From CAKVOD01 sp964606505 (GTDB lineage: Bacteria; Bacillota; Clostridia; Christensenellales; UBA1242): a stretch of 64,000 nucleotides of DNA. A model generated the notes under the pieces. That model was not told the DNA's origin. It searched no databases and saw nothing but the letters and a program-made list of their open reading frames with translations. The stretch is from the NCBI GenBank assembly GCA_964606505.1, contig CAZSGM010000004.1:77832-141831 (forward strand), written 5' to 3'. A program made the position numbers and the translations under genes. Shown here piece after piece: positions 37,854 to 46,528 of the stretch (positions within the stretch are counted from its first letter, which is position 1; each line of letters starts with the position of its first letter).

Positions 37854-37871
37854 ATGTTTTTCGCTCAGAAT

Positions 37872-38144
37872 TTATTTTTTACTTTCAGGTTTTGCTGTGT
37901 CTACTAATGTTTTAATTAAGCGGATTTTTTCTTTCTCCAATTCCTCGTCGCTGAGTGAGTCAAAGTTTGTTGCGCCGTACAACATTTTGTACGCATCAAG
38001 GTCGGGGGGAACGTATTTAGTTGTAACACGCTTTTTAACCAGTTTCAACTCGCCCGTGTCAGGGTCGGTCGCGTAGTCCTCGATGGTCTCAACATTATCA
38101 AAGCCGTTCGCCAACTTTTTTAGCCCTTCTTTTTCTATTTCCAT
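37872..38144 (-). CDS. Small-terminase-like phage protein
   Basis: A 90-residue protein with TIEDYATDPDTGELKLVKKRVTTKYVPPDLDAYKMLYG. This recalls the C-terminal end of phage small terminase subunits, where a strand pair ending in VPPD is followed by a short helix that contacts the large subunit. It lacks the N-terminal DNA-binding helix-turn-helix. It lies nine bases after the large terminase. GGAG precedes the ATG. The assignment is tentative. Confidence 0.45.
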   Translation of the reverse strand: MEIEKEGLKKLANGFDNVETIEDYATDPDTGELKLVKKRVTTKYVPPDLDAYKMLYGATNFDSLSDEELEKEKIRLIKTLVDTAKPESKK

Positions 38145-38153
38145 AATGCTCCT

Positions 38154-39593
38154 TTATTGTTTGCGGCGCAACTTTCTATACAGTCGCTCCTTGTCTTTTG
38201 TTATCTCACTTTTAATTTCAGGCAGGCGCTCAAGTTCGGGTTTTGTGCAAATATAGTAGCGCAACTCATCGAGCGCGTGGTCGTCCTTTTTTACAGGTGC
38301 GTCGCCGTCCGACCACCAGTATCTTTTTATTTCGTCAATCAAATGAACGCAGGTTGAAAAAATAAACAAGTGCGGCTTCCCGTCGGCGTCGCGCAAATAT
38401 GACTTGACGCGATTTATGCCGCTAAACAGTTCCTTATTAACGCGCGGATTAACCAAAATTCCGTTGTCGTAAAACAGTTCCACAACATTTTTTGTACTCG
38501 ACAACGTGCGCGCGGTTGCCGCAGAGTCAATCAAACTTTCAAGCATCCCATTCGGGGCGCGCTTCCAGTTTAGCCGCTTTGCAATCTCGTTAATTTTACG
38601 CGCGTGCGTTGCAACATCTAAGTTGCTGGCATAATGCTCGGCGATAACATAGACGTTCCCGTCATAGTCAACGCAGTAAAAGTGGCACGAAAGCGGATTA
38701 TGCAACCCTGGGTCAATGGATATGTTGTCTTGCCACGAAAGCGGTAGGTCAAAGGGTTGGACAACGTGAATGTTTTCGTCAAACTCCGTGTACACAAGCC
38801 CCGCGTTCGCTTGAAACCGCCCGTACCTGCGCGACTCAAGTTCGGCTTGCGACATATTTTGGGAAAGTGTCGCAATCTGCCGCGCGCTCAAGTGTGGGTT
38901 GTCCGCCCACTCCATAAACTCGCACCAAATATCTTTGTCGAAAGTGCTCGCCTTGTATATCTTCTCGTAGACCCACGTGAGCCCCTTCAGTGGCGTCATT
39001 GTTCCAAAAATATCGCCGTCGCGGTCAAAAACCCTCATTTTGCACTCGTCATAAACATCCTCGGGCGGCTCCTCGTCAAACCACACAAAATCAAGCGACG
39101 TCCCCTGAAACTTCTCTCGCCCTTGGTCGCACGACTTAAAACCAATCGTACTCAGCCCTCCAAACGCGTTGCGCACGATAATTTGGTCAATGATACCGCG
39201 CGCAGGGCTGCCCTTTCGCCCCGTCTGCATAACAACATCCACAATCGTGTGTTTCGGCAGATAGTTCAAAACTTTCTTCTGTGCGACGTCCCGCTGCACT
39301 TGCGTCGACAGCGAAACCACCCACCCGACAACGTCCTTGCGGTTTTCCCTGTATGGATGTATCCCAAGTGCCATATAAACACACTCGACCGCCCCACACT
39401 CAGTTTTGCCGCTGCGGTTACCGCCAAAAACCCACCGATTTTTGCACTTGTTTTTGTGAAACGCAATTTGCTTTTTGTGCACCTTATCCTTATTATAATT
39501 ATTCAGCGCGCCGACCCGCGACGACTGCTCGCGCTCAATCGCAAGCGCACGCTCGATTGTGTCCCGCTGCTCATTGTTAACCCGTTTATCCAT
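38154..39593 (-). CDS. terL: Phage terminase large subunit
   Basis: The DNA-packaging motor, about 479 residues. Walker A is GGNRSGKT near residue 60, Walker B with the catalytic Glu is FVWFDEEPP near 170, and FGTMTPLKG is the coupling motif. The RNase-H-like nuclease follows with ISIDPGLHNPLSCHFYC, SLIDSAATARTLSS and KKDDHALDELRYYI, which contain the expected Asp ligands. An ATG at 39593 with GAGGA upstream looks better than the ATG at 39614, which has no ribosome site. Confidence 0.93.
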   Translation of the reverse strand: MDKRVNNEQRDTIERALAIEREQSSRVGALNNYNKDKVHKKQIAFHKNKCKNRWVFGGNRSGKTECGAVECVYMALGIHPYRENRKDVVGWVVSLSTQVQRDVAQKKVLNYLPKHTIVDVVMQTGRKGSPARGIIDQIIVRNAFGGLSTIGFKSCDQGREKFQGTSLDFVWFDEEPPEDVYDECKMRVFDRDGDIFGTMTPLKGLTWVYEKIYKASTFDKDIWCEFMEWADNPHLSARQIATLSQNMSQAELESRRYGRFQANAGLVYTEFDENIHVVQPFDLPLSWQDNISIDPGLHNPLSCHFYCVDYDGNVYVIAEHYASNLDVATHARKINEIAKRLNWKRAPNGMLESLIDSAATARTLSSTKNVVELFYDNGILVNPRVNKELFSGINRVKSYLRDADGKPHLFIFSTCVHLIDEIKRYWWSDGDAPVKKDDHALDELRYYICTKPELERLPEIKSEITKDKERLYRKLRRKQ

Positions 39594-39676
39594 AACTTCC
39601 TCAATTAATCCCATTTAAAAATGATAAAAAACTACATTTGTTGTCATAAAACCCTCAAAACTAGCATTTATTCGCG

Positions 39677-39705
39677 TTGCCAAAAGCGTTTGCAGGCGTT
39701 ATACT
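39677..39705 (+). promoter_or_regulatory. Sigma-A-type promoter for the inserted plus-strand gene
   Basis: TTGCCA (39677..39682), a 17-base spacer and TATACT (39700..39705) precede the 39725 gene. The expected transcription start is about 12 bases ahead of the ATG. It points against all surrounding phage genes. Confidence 0.7.
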
Positions 39706-39724
39706 ATTTTTGCGAGGTTTGAGA

Positions 39725-40219
39725 ATGGAAAAAACTTCAATATATAAAACTCTGGGGCTACTGGTTATTGTTTTTTCTAGTATAGTTTTTCTCAAATTCG
39801 CACCTAGCATTGTTGCGTCAAATTCACAATCCAAAATGTTTTCTAACAAATTTCAAAATTTTTGCCTTTATGCACGCACTATAAATACTCCTTTTTTACA
39901 CTGCAAAAACATCTTAACCGAATTTGACGCAATATATTTTTTAAATTCTTCACGTGTTGAACACTCGAGCTCCAACACTAGCAATATTAAAACGCAATCA
40001 AAGGACACTCAATCCGCCGACGCGACGCCCGACATCAAAGAAAATGACCCTAAATCAAGCGACTGCTCCTACTGGCTGGCGCTTGCCCTAGCGCTCCCCT
40101 TTATCGTCGTGTTCCTCATTTTATTCATCCCGCAAAAAACACACTCACTTATCGACTCCCCACGCTCGCAAACACAAGAGCGAAAACCGCGCAAGAGGCG
40201 CGACAATGAAATGCTTTAA
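39725..40219 (+). CDS. Two-pass membrane protein inside the phage cassette (moron-like)
   Basis: A 164-residue protein on the strand opposite to the whole cassette. It has an N-terminal membrane segment (LGLLVIVFSSIVFLKFAP), about 90 polar residues rich in Ser, Asn and Thr, a second segment (LALALALPFIVVFLILFI) and a basic tail (ERKPRKRRDNEML). GAGG lies eight bases before the ATG at 39725, and a good promoter lies immediately upstream. It has its own transcription signal and ends three bases short of the regulator stop at 40223. This is typical of lysogenic-conversion genes that alter the host surface or block superinfection, but no function can be read from the sequence. Confidence 0.72.
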   Translation: MEKTSIYKTLGLLVIVFSSIVFLKFAPSIVASNSQSKMFSNKFQNFCLYARTINTPFLHCKNILTEFDAIYFLNSSRVEHSSSNTSNIKTQSKDTQSADATPDIKENDPKSSDCSYWLALALALPFIVVFLILFIPQKTHSLIDSPRSQTQERKPRKRRDNEML

Positions 40220-40222
40220 TTA

Positions 40223-40702
40223 TTAAGCAACCTTCTGCGCTCTGTCCTCGTCGCGGTAGTACGCGTTTGCGATGAACGCAATTTTGTTGTACCCATTTTG
40301 GCAAAAACTATTAAAAAAAGTGTTTGAAGCAAGTGTTTTACCTATCGTTTTGGGTAGGGCTTGAACGTGGCGGAATGTCGCCTGCTTAGACAACCCCGCA
40401 ACTTGCGCGATTGCCTCTATCTTTAGTTTTTTCTTATATCTTAAGTCGAAAATATCTTGCTGCACCGTCGGCAAGTTTTTTATTGCCTCGTCAACTATAT
40501 GTATAAGGTTTTTTAGTATGTTTTTGCGCTCCATAAGTTCGCAAATCTTGTTCGCAACCTCTTCGCAACTCCTAAATGGGTCGCTGCAGTATGAGTTGAC
40601 CGCCTTGTACTTTATTCTCGCGTCCAACATGTCTGCTATATTGATTATTTCTGTATAATTTTTAAAAATTGTATTCAACATTAATTCTTTATTTACTTTC
40701 AT
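40223..40702 (-). CDS. ArpU-like/sigma-70 region-4-like phage regulator
   Basis: A 159-residue protein with a helical N-terminus (a dimer-like region with ICELMERKNILKNLIHIVDEAI). A sigma region-4-like helix-turn-helix follows: LPTVQQDIFDLRYKKKLKIEAIAQVAGLSKQATFRHV. Such proteins (ArpU/RinA group) sit just before the terminase and switch on late genes in Bacillota phages. It is the first gene of the cassette. GGAG lies ten bases upstream of the ATG, a LexA-like box is 37 bases upstream, and a consensus promoter about 170 bases upstream. Confidence 0.68.
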   Translation of the reverse strand: MKVNKELMLNTIFKNYTEIINIADMLDARIKYKAVNSYCSDPFRSCEEVANKICELMERKNILKNLIHIVDEAIKNLPTVQQDIFDLRYKKKLKIEAIAQVAGLSKQATFRHVQALPKTIGKTLASNTFFNSFCQNGYNKIAFIANAYYRDEDRAQKVA

Positions 40703-40738
40703 TTTATTAAACTCCTTCTTTATTATTTTTTACAATTG

Positions 40739-40750
40739 GAACATTTGTTC
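40739..40750. promoter_or_regulatory. LexA/DinR-like operator
   Basis: GAAC-ATTT-GTTC matches the core of the Bacillota SOS box (GAAC, four bases, GTTC). It lies between the consensus promoter and the first gene of the cassette. The flanking bases are G and T rather than the preferred C and G. Confidence 0.45.
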
Positions 40751-40871
40751 TAATTCTCAAATAATTTTAAACGACACCAGAGCCTATTTATGAAGTCCTA
40801 TGTGTCGTAAAAATTTTATCTTTAGTATAACAACACTGAAAAGCAGAGGGCGCTTTTTCTGTGTCAGGGGT

Positions 40872-40899
40872 ATTATAACATAGATTAAATAAATGTCAA
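40872..40899 (-). promoter_or_regulatory. Consensus promoter of the phage-like operon
   Basis: TTGACA (40899..40894) and TATAAT (40877..40872) are perfect sigma-A hexamers with a 16-base spacer, on the minus strand. A leader of about 165 bases follows, with two hairpins: one around 40820-40865 and one with ACGACAC/GTGTCGT stems (40773..40810). They could attenuate or stabilise the transcript. Confidence 0.85.
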
Positions 40900-41097
40900 T
40901 AAAAAGTTTCGCCTTTTTTTTAATTTTTTTTATTTTTTTTGAAAACACACGCAAAAACGCTAGCAAATATTAATAATTGTGCATATATTAATATTTATTT
41001 TGCAACACACATTTTTTTAAATTGCACACAACAAAAGGCATTTATTTCAATAAATGTTCACTTATTTATTTCAATTTGATTTAAGTTATCATTATTA
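40900..41097. other. Intergenic; includes 3-prime flank shared with 8702..8800
   Basis: AT-rich DNA between the phage promoter and the array below the second beta-helix gene. Bases from about 41018 onward are the counterpart of the conserved 3-prime flank of the first beta-helix gene. No gene is seen. Confidence 0.55.
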
Positions 41098-41326
41098 TAT
41101 AACAATGACACCTGCAAAATACGTGCGCACTAAATCACAACATAGTTGATAGCTCTTTTAAAATATGTTGCAACTTAAATAATGATAGTTGCTAACACCT
41201 GAAAAATATGTTGCGGCTTAAATAGCAATGCGGTTGTTGATAGTGCGCAAAATACCAATCAAGCCGTCAGTACTTGAAAAGTGTGTCTTAGATAATAATC
41301 TAGCCGTAAAACTCGAACAACATAAC
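41098..41326. repeat. Degenerate tandem array derived from the end of the beta-helix gene
   Basis: Five or six units of about 40 bp lie between the conserved 3-prime flank and the stop codon of the 41327 gene. They share a start like ATAACAATG or ATAATGATAGTTG, a middle ACACCTG and an end AAAATATGTTGC..CTTAA. The first part copies ATAACAATCCAGTTGTTGACACCTGC, which is the last coding stretch of the gene. The paralogue at 8787 has only one copy at this place. Confidence 0.6.
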
Positions 41327-43709
41327 TCAAATAACAATCCAGTTGTTGACACCTGCAGGCGCAGTTATGGATATATCAATTGTTGTGTCGGCGGTTGGAG
41401 TAAAAGTTTTCTTGTTTGTCGACTCGCTGCCGATTGTTGTTACCATATAAAGTTTGTAGTTTATCATTATAGTAAAGGATTTGTTTTTGTCGACTTCAAA
41501 GGTTACCGTGCTGCCGTTACGAACGACGAACTGATTGACGACGTTCCCCGTCTCGTCGAGTCGATAGATTATGAACTGGTCAACTGCAGCAGTTGCGCCG
41601 CTGGTTGTTCCCGCGCCGCTCGTACCTGTGGTTGAACCGCTGGTCGAGGACGAAGCAGATCCGCTTAAGTTGGTGGTTACGCTGAGAGTGATGTTACAGG
41701 ATGTTATCAGCATTTGCAGCGTCGGGTACCCGTCGTTCATAGTGCTCTTAATAATCCAAGTATTTTCAAAGTCCCATTTGTATGATGTGTTACTGCTCCA
41801 AGTGAAATGAGCTGACCCCAATGTATAGGTAGTTTCACTTTTTAACTCGTTAAGGTTTGAGTCGGTTGATGTTAGCGAGTAAAGTCCGTTAGCTGTGTTA
41901 GTTATACTTGTACTAGCACCTGTCAATGCGTATGAAGTTGTTACCCCACTTACTGAGGTAATTACTACACAATTGTATGCGTTCACTGATGTTGACGAAC
42001 AAATTGCTTTAATTCTCCCAAGGGAAAAAACTCCGCTATTACTATTACTAATAGATACCCTTGCAATACAGTTGCTCACTGCATTCGCTTCCCCAGCGAG
42101 CACTCCCGCATATACAGTATCATCAGCACTCGCAATTAACTTTGTCCCAGTCATGTCAATACTGCAATTGGCAATTGTTGTGGCTTCCCCCGCAATTAAT
42201 CCAACTTTCGTATCCCCTGACATCCCCGCCGTACCACAGGTTATATCAAAGTTCGCTGCATCATTTTGATAACTTGCAACTACACAGTTTTCAACAGTCG
42301 TCGCAATTCCCGCTATAATACCTACCCGTTGTGAATAATTGCAGTAATCAGCTTTAAAATTCCCTCCCAAAAATTTACAATTTGAAACCACAGTTGCCTT
42401 GCCAGCGATACCTCCAAGGTTATATCTAATATCTCTACCAACAGTCATACATCCCAAGTTATTCATAATAAAATTTGACCTTACCAAACAATTGGTAACA
42501 TCGCCTACTAAATTACTCACAATCCCTGACCCCGCACACAAAGCCAACGACACATCTACATTTAGACTACAATTATCTATAGTTGTGGTTCGTACATCTG
42601 TTGAAGAAACGCCAATTCCCAATATTCCACCAAACCAAGAACACATATAAGGACTAGAAGATGATTCTGGATCTATTGTAATTGAACTTCCACTTATACT
42701 GCAATTACTTATTGTGGCGCTCTGACATCCCCCGATTACACCACCTAAAAAAATATTGGGAACACTGCTCGGCTTTGTCACGCTAAACACTGAATTGTTT
42801 CCAAGCGAAAAATTTATAGTAACATTTTTTACTGTCCCACTTGCCAAATATCCAATCAAAGAACCAAAATAATACTTATCCTCGCTACCTGTTCCACTTG
42901 TGGTAAAAGTAATTGTATTATTGACGGAAATCACATGCCCAGCGCCATCAAAGATACCTGAAAAATACTTTGTAGTTGTTCCGTCTAAATTTGTAGCAAT
43001 AGGAACCCAATCCGCGCCAAGTGTTATATTATTCATCAACTTAAAGTGTGTATCCTGATAGTGGTTGTACGTTGTTCCACTTGTTGGCATATTACAGGCG
43101 GTGGAAAGCGCAAGCAGATCGGCGTATGTTCCTATTTGGTATGGGTTGGCTTGCGTGCCGCTACCGCTCCAAGTTGAGCCTTCCGCTGAAGCGGTTTCAA
43201 TTTCAGACTCAATATTTAAACTTCCATTTCCACTGCTGCCACCAAAGTAACCAAAGCCAATTGCAACTGCAAGACACGCCACAAACAAGAAAAGCCACAA
43301 ACAAACTTTTGTCGTAGCGGAATATGCTTTTATATTATTTTTATAACTTGCATTGTTACTATATTTTACATTTTTATAACTATTTTTAAAAGGAATTTGA
43401 TTTTTATTATTTAAACCACAATTGTCTAAATTTTTATTGCATTTTGCGATTTTTCTTTCACTGTAATTTTCGCCACAATTTTTGCGCGCAACACGTGCAC
43501 CATTTATTGTGTTTTCACTTTTATTTTTATTTATGAAAAAATTGCATTCGTTTTGCACATTTTGCGCATTTTTCAAATTTTGTGAATTTTGGCAGATTTT
43601 GTCAAAATATGCAGGATAGCTGCTATTTTCTGCGGGTATACTGCTATTTTTAGCAGTTATCCCCCCCCCCCCCAACTTTTTTCACGTTTTCTAATTCGCC
43701 TTTGTTCAT
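41327..43709 (-). CDS. Phase-variable GLUG/beta-helix surface protein (frameshifted, OFF)
   Basis: Paralogue of the 8787 protein with the same layout: an Asn-rich leader, the hydrophobic segment CLWLFLFVACLAVAIGFGYF, TASA then EGSTWSGSGTQANPYQIGTYADL, beta-helix turns (LGGVIGGCQSATISNCSISG), a Ser/Thr/Gly linker, and the C-terminal domain ending VNNWIVI. The only ATG ahead of the hydrophobic segment is at 43709, with GGAG upstream. From it the frame reads MNKGELENVKKVGGGG and then hits a TAA just past a G13 tract. With 12 or 15 G the frame would continue through the whole protein. In the sequenced state it is therefore OFF, apart from possible slippage or initiation at a TTG at 43675. Confidence 0.85.
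43661..43673 (-). repeat. G13 homopolymer that puts the gene out of frame
   Basis: Thirteen C on the plus strand lie 36 coding bases after the ATG. The tract has the same length as the one in the ON paralogue, but the surrounding frame requires a multiple of three. Confidence 0.85.
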
Positions 43710-43827
43710 AATAAAAAATGCTCCTTTTTTATCAAAAAATTAGTAAAAATTTATCAAAATTAATCATTTTAAGCCAAATTAATTTTGCTAGATTTTCACT
43801 TTCCAATTTTTAGTATATCACATTAAC

Positions 43828-43870
43828 AAAAAAATATCAAACACTTTTACATTGTTTGATATTTTTTTTT
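43828..43870 (-). terminator. Terminator after obgE, probably bidirectional
   Basis: ATATCAAACA and TGTTTGATAT form a stem. T runs follow on both strands (nine on plus, seven on minus). It is about 60 bp past the obgE stop. Confidence 0.8.
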
Positions 43871-43930
43871 ACTACACTAAAATTATCATAATACTAAAGT
43901 CAACACAATAAAAGTTAATGCATCCTCAGT

Positions 43931-45190
43931 TTACTCTAGCGTAAACTCAACGCCCCCTAAGTGGACGGTGTCGCCAACCTTTGCTCCGCGCTCATAAAGT
44001 GCATCCTCAATTCCTTCCTCTTTAATGCGTTTATTGAAGTATGCAAACGACTCGTAGTCAAACAAGTTGACGCCGCGCACAATGTTGTCGATGAGCGTCC
44101 CCTCAACAATGAATGAACCGTCGTCGTCGCGCGTGATTGTGTAAGAAAGTTCCTTAGCGCAGTCGAAGTCAAACGCTTCGGTTTTCTCTGGCTCAATCTG
44201 CGGCAAGTCCGCAAGTTTGTCAAAAACAACCTTCAACAGTTCGTCAATTCCCTTGTGGGTGTAAGCGGAAATCTCAACACACGGAAAATCGACCTTACGC
44301 CTAAACTCTTCGATTGGAGCGACATTGTCGCCGAGCATATCGCACTTATTCATTGCAACAATTTGCGGGCGCTCCGCAAGACGCTCGCTGTATGATTTCA
44401 ACTCGCTATTAATTTTCAAAAAGTCGTCGTACGGGTCTCTGCCCTCACTGCCTGCGATGTCAACGACGTGCACCAAAACGCGCGTGCGCTCAATATGTCT
44501 CAAAAACTCGTGCCCCAAGCCTGCTCCGTCGCTCGCCCCCTCAATCAATCCTGGGATATCCGCAACCACGCAAGTTTTGTCGTAGTACTTAACAACCCCT
44601 AGGTTTGGCGCGAGTGTGGTAAAGTGGTAGTTCGCAATCTTTGGTTTTGCGTCGCTAATTGCAGAAAGCAGCGTCGACTTACCGACATTTGGAAATCCAA
44701 CCAGCCCGACATCTGCGATTGTTTTGAGTTCAAGCACAACCTCGTGCTCCTCGGTAAGTGCGCCCTGTTGTGCAAAGTTAGGGGCTTGGCGGCGCGAGTT
44801 CGAGAAGTTTTGATTGCCTTTGCCGCCGTTTCCACCACGCAACAGTGTGTGCGTTTGCCCCTCTTCAAACATATCGACGATGACCTTGTCCGTTTCGGCG
44901 TCTTTAATTACGCAGCCGCACGGAACCTTGATAATAATGTCCTTGCCGTCTCCGCCCGTGCAATGCCTACTGCCGCCGTTCTCGCCGTTCCCCGCGCGAA
45001 AATGCTTTTGGAACTTAAAATCAACTAGCGTGTTAACGTCCTTACTCGCGACAACGATAATGTCGCCACCTCTTCCACCGTCGCCACCATCGGGTCCGCC
45101 ATTCGTAGTAAACTTGTCGCGGTAAAATGAAACCTTGCCGTCTCCGCCGTTCCCAGCCTTGACAACAATTTTTGCTCTATCTAAAAACAT
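43931..45190 (-). CDS. obgE: GTPase Obg
   Basis: Obg is a large-subunit assembly and stress GTPase, 419 residues. The Gly-rich Obg domain is clear at the N-terminus (VVKAGNGGDGKVSFYRDK, GGPDGGDGGRGGDI). The G domain has GFPNVGKSTLLSAIS near residue 160, TTLAPNLGVV, DIPGLIEGASDGAGLGHEFLRHIERT and NKCD. The C-terminal OCT domain follows (LSYTITRDDDGSFIVEG, GVNLFDYESFAYFNKRIKEEGIEDAL). Length and all motifs are normal. A weak AAAGAG site precedes the ATG. Confidence 0.98.
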   Translation of the reverse strand: MFLDRAKIVVKAGNGGDGKVSFYRDKFTTNGGPDGGDGGRGGDIIVVASKDVNTLVDFKFQKHFRAGNGENGGSRHCTGGDGKDIIIKVPCGCVIKDAETDKVIVDMFEEGQTHTLLRGGNGGKGNQNFSNSRRQAPNFAQQGALTEEHEVVLELKTIADVGLVGFPNVGKSTLLSAISDAKPKIANYHFTTLAPNLGVVKYYDKTCVVADIPGLIEGASDGAGLGHEFLRHIERTRVLVHVVDIAGSEGRDPYDDFLKINSELKSYSERLAERPQIVAMNKCDMLGDNVAPIEEFRRKVDFPCVEISAYTHKGIDELLKVVFDKLADLPQIEPEKTEAFDFDCAKELSYTITRDDDGSFIVEGTLIDNIVRGVNLFDYESFAYFNKRIKEEGIEDALYERGAKVGDTVHLGGVEFTLE

Positions 45191-45470
45191 ACTCTTTCGC
45201 GCTTAGAAAAATTCGCCGCGCCTACCTCCTTAAAAAATTTGTGCATAACCACCCCCCGCCCCGCGAAATAGTTAAAAACTTGGATATTATACACTACTTT
45301 TACAACAATTGCAATAGTATTTTCCATTAAATTAAGCAAAATTTCGCTTATTTTAATTGTTTAAATCATATTGTCCCGTTTTTAATCAAAACATTTTAAA
45401 TCAAAAAAATTACAATCGAGGTGGTTTAAACAATATACTTTTAATAAATACATATTCAATCAATGCGATT

Positions 45471-46322
45471 TTAATCAAAATACCTTAGTTTTGTAACCTT
45501 TTGACTCATCAGCCAAAACTGCTCGCAAACCTCTTTGTTCGCGCAGATTGAAGGCGGCTGTACGGGTTTTGACGCCCTATAACAGGTTATGCCGCGCGCC
45601 TTGTCGTTTATGGCGGCAATTATTGTGTTCATTAAAGTTTCAAACTCGGTCGGCTTATTTAGGAAGCGCGCAAGTTTACCCTGTTCTTTCTCGTTGTCAA
45701 GTTCGTCATCGGTTGCGACATCGCGCGCCTCGTACAAAACTGCGCGCACTGGGGTTTCGCCAACATTGTAGGTTGCGTTAATGTAGCCCGCCATCATTGC
45801 GTTTGCGAACTTGCACTGTCTAACTACCGACTGAGGCTCAAAGGCGTCCTTATTGAACATATCGTTCATATTTATGCCGACGAGTTGGCTTTGCGCGAGT
45901 GTAGGGACAATAATTCTGCTGTCCTTTTCTTTTTGCAGGAAATCCATCAGGGAGTCGGCGAGGAAAATGTTGACAAAGTAGTTTTCCATATAGGAACGCT
46001 CAATTCCGTCCTCGTTAAGTTTGTACTTACCGTAAACACGTTCTTGATTACAAAGCAGCGCGTAAATTCCGTCAAACCTATGTTCCGTAGCAAGCAGGCG
46101 AATGTTTAAAACAATTTGTCTCATTTCGCGAACGGTGCTGAACGACCCGACAAACGTCTCGATTTGCGCAAAACCGTATCTATGCAAAACCGTCTTTTTG
46201 ATAAGTTCGCTCTCCTTGCCATTCCTCGCAATTGCTATAACAAAGTAACCCTCTCTGCAAAGTTCGGAAACCATATCCAGCCCGAACGACCTCATTGCGT
46301 CTGTTACTACCACTACTTTCAT
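45471..46322 (-). CDS. Short-chain dehydrogenase-like protein with degenerate active site
   Basis: A 283-residue Rossmann-fold protein of the SDR superfamily, closest in layout to retinol-dehydrogenase/WWOX-like members. The nucleotide motif TGxxxGIG reads TDAMRSFGL, and the NAG-type motif reads ALLCNQ. In the catalytic Tyr-x-x-x-Lys block, the expected YxxSKLAN reads VRQCKFAN, so the Tyr is replaced by Val. Catalytic activity is therefore doubtful, and a binding or regulatory role is possible. AGGAG precedes the ATG. The 281 bp upstream towards obgE hold no gene. Confidence 0.65.
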   Translation of the reverse strand: MKVVVVTDAMRSFGLDMVSELCREGYFVIAIARNGKESELIKKTVLHRYGFAQIETFVGSFSTVREMRQIVLNIRLLATEHRFDGIYALLCNQERVYGKYKLNEDGIERSYMENYFVNIFLADSLMDFLQKEKDSRIIVPTLAQSQLVGINMNDMFNKDAFEPQSVVRQCKFANAMMAGYINATYNVGETPVRAVLYEARDVATDDELDNEKEQGKLARFLNKPTEFETLMNTIIAAINDKARGITCYRASKPVQPPSICANKEVCEQFWLMSQKVTKLRYFD

Positions 46323-46528
46323 TTTTCTTCTCCTAAATTATCCTTTAAAATTCTACACTTTAATTCATTAATTAATTACTTACTTAAAATAAATATTCAA
46401 CACTTTAGTATTTTAGTTGCACATTTTTTTATATTTTGATTTTTCGATTTACCAATTTTACGTTTTGTTTAACCTTTTTATTTAAACCTTTTTATTAAAT
46501 GTTTCCCCATCATTTATTTGGTTGACCA

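Larger units (their letters stand above)
27588..40899 (-). mobile_element. Podovirus-like capsid, packaging and holin cassette
   Basis: About 13 kb on the minus strand run from a consensus promoter (40899) to a strong terminator (27588). In order come a sigma-70 region-4-like regulator, large terminase, a small-terminase-like protein, small basic proteins, portal, scaffold, major capsid protein, a gp4-like adaptor, a tail-stabilisation-like protein, a coiled-coil protein and two holins. This matches the head module of short-tailed phages. No integrase, repressor, replication gene, endolysin or tail spike is present, and no attachment repeats were found. Prophage remnant, induced satellite or domesticated particle are all possible. 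Confidence 0.8.

Noticed and set aside
39281..39580. Plus-strand frames antisense to terL
   Set aside because: Shadows of the terminase gene; no promoter or ribosome site.
40784..40966. Minus-strand 60-codon frame over the phage promoter
   Set aside because: It overlaps the consensus promoter and leader hairpins and lacks a ribosome site.
41098..41326. Array as a diversity-generating template repeat
   Set aside because: No reverse transcriptase nearby, and the differences are not confined to adenines.
43675..43675. TTG at the G tract as the real start of the second beta-helix protein
   Set aside because: It has no ribosome site, and the upstream ATG with GGAG and codons matching the paralogue is far better.
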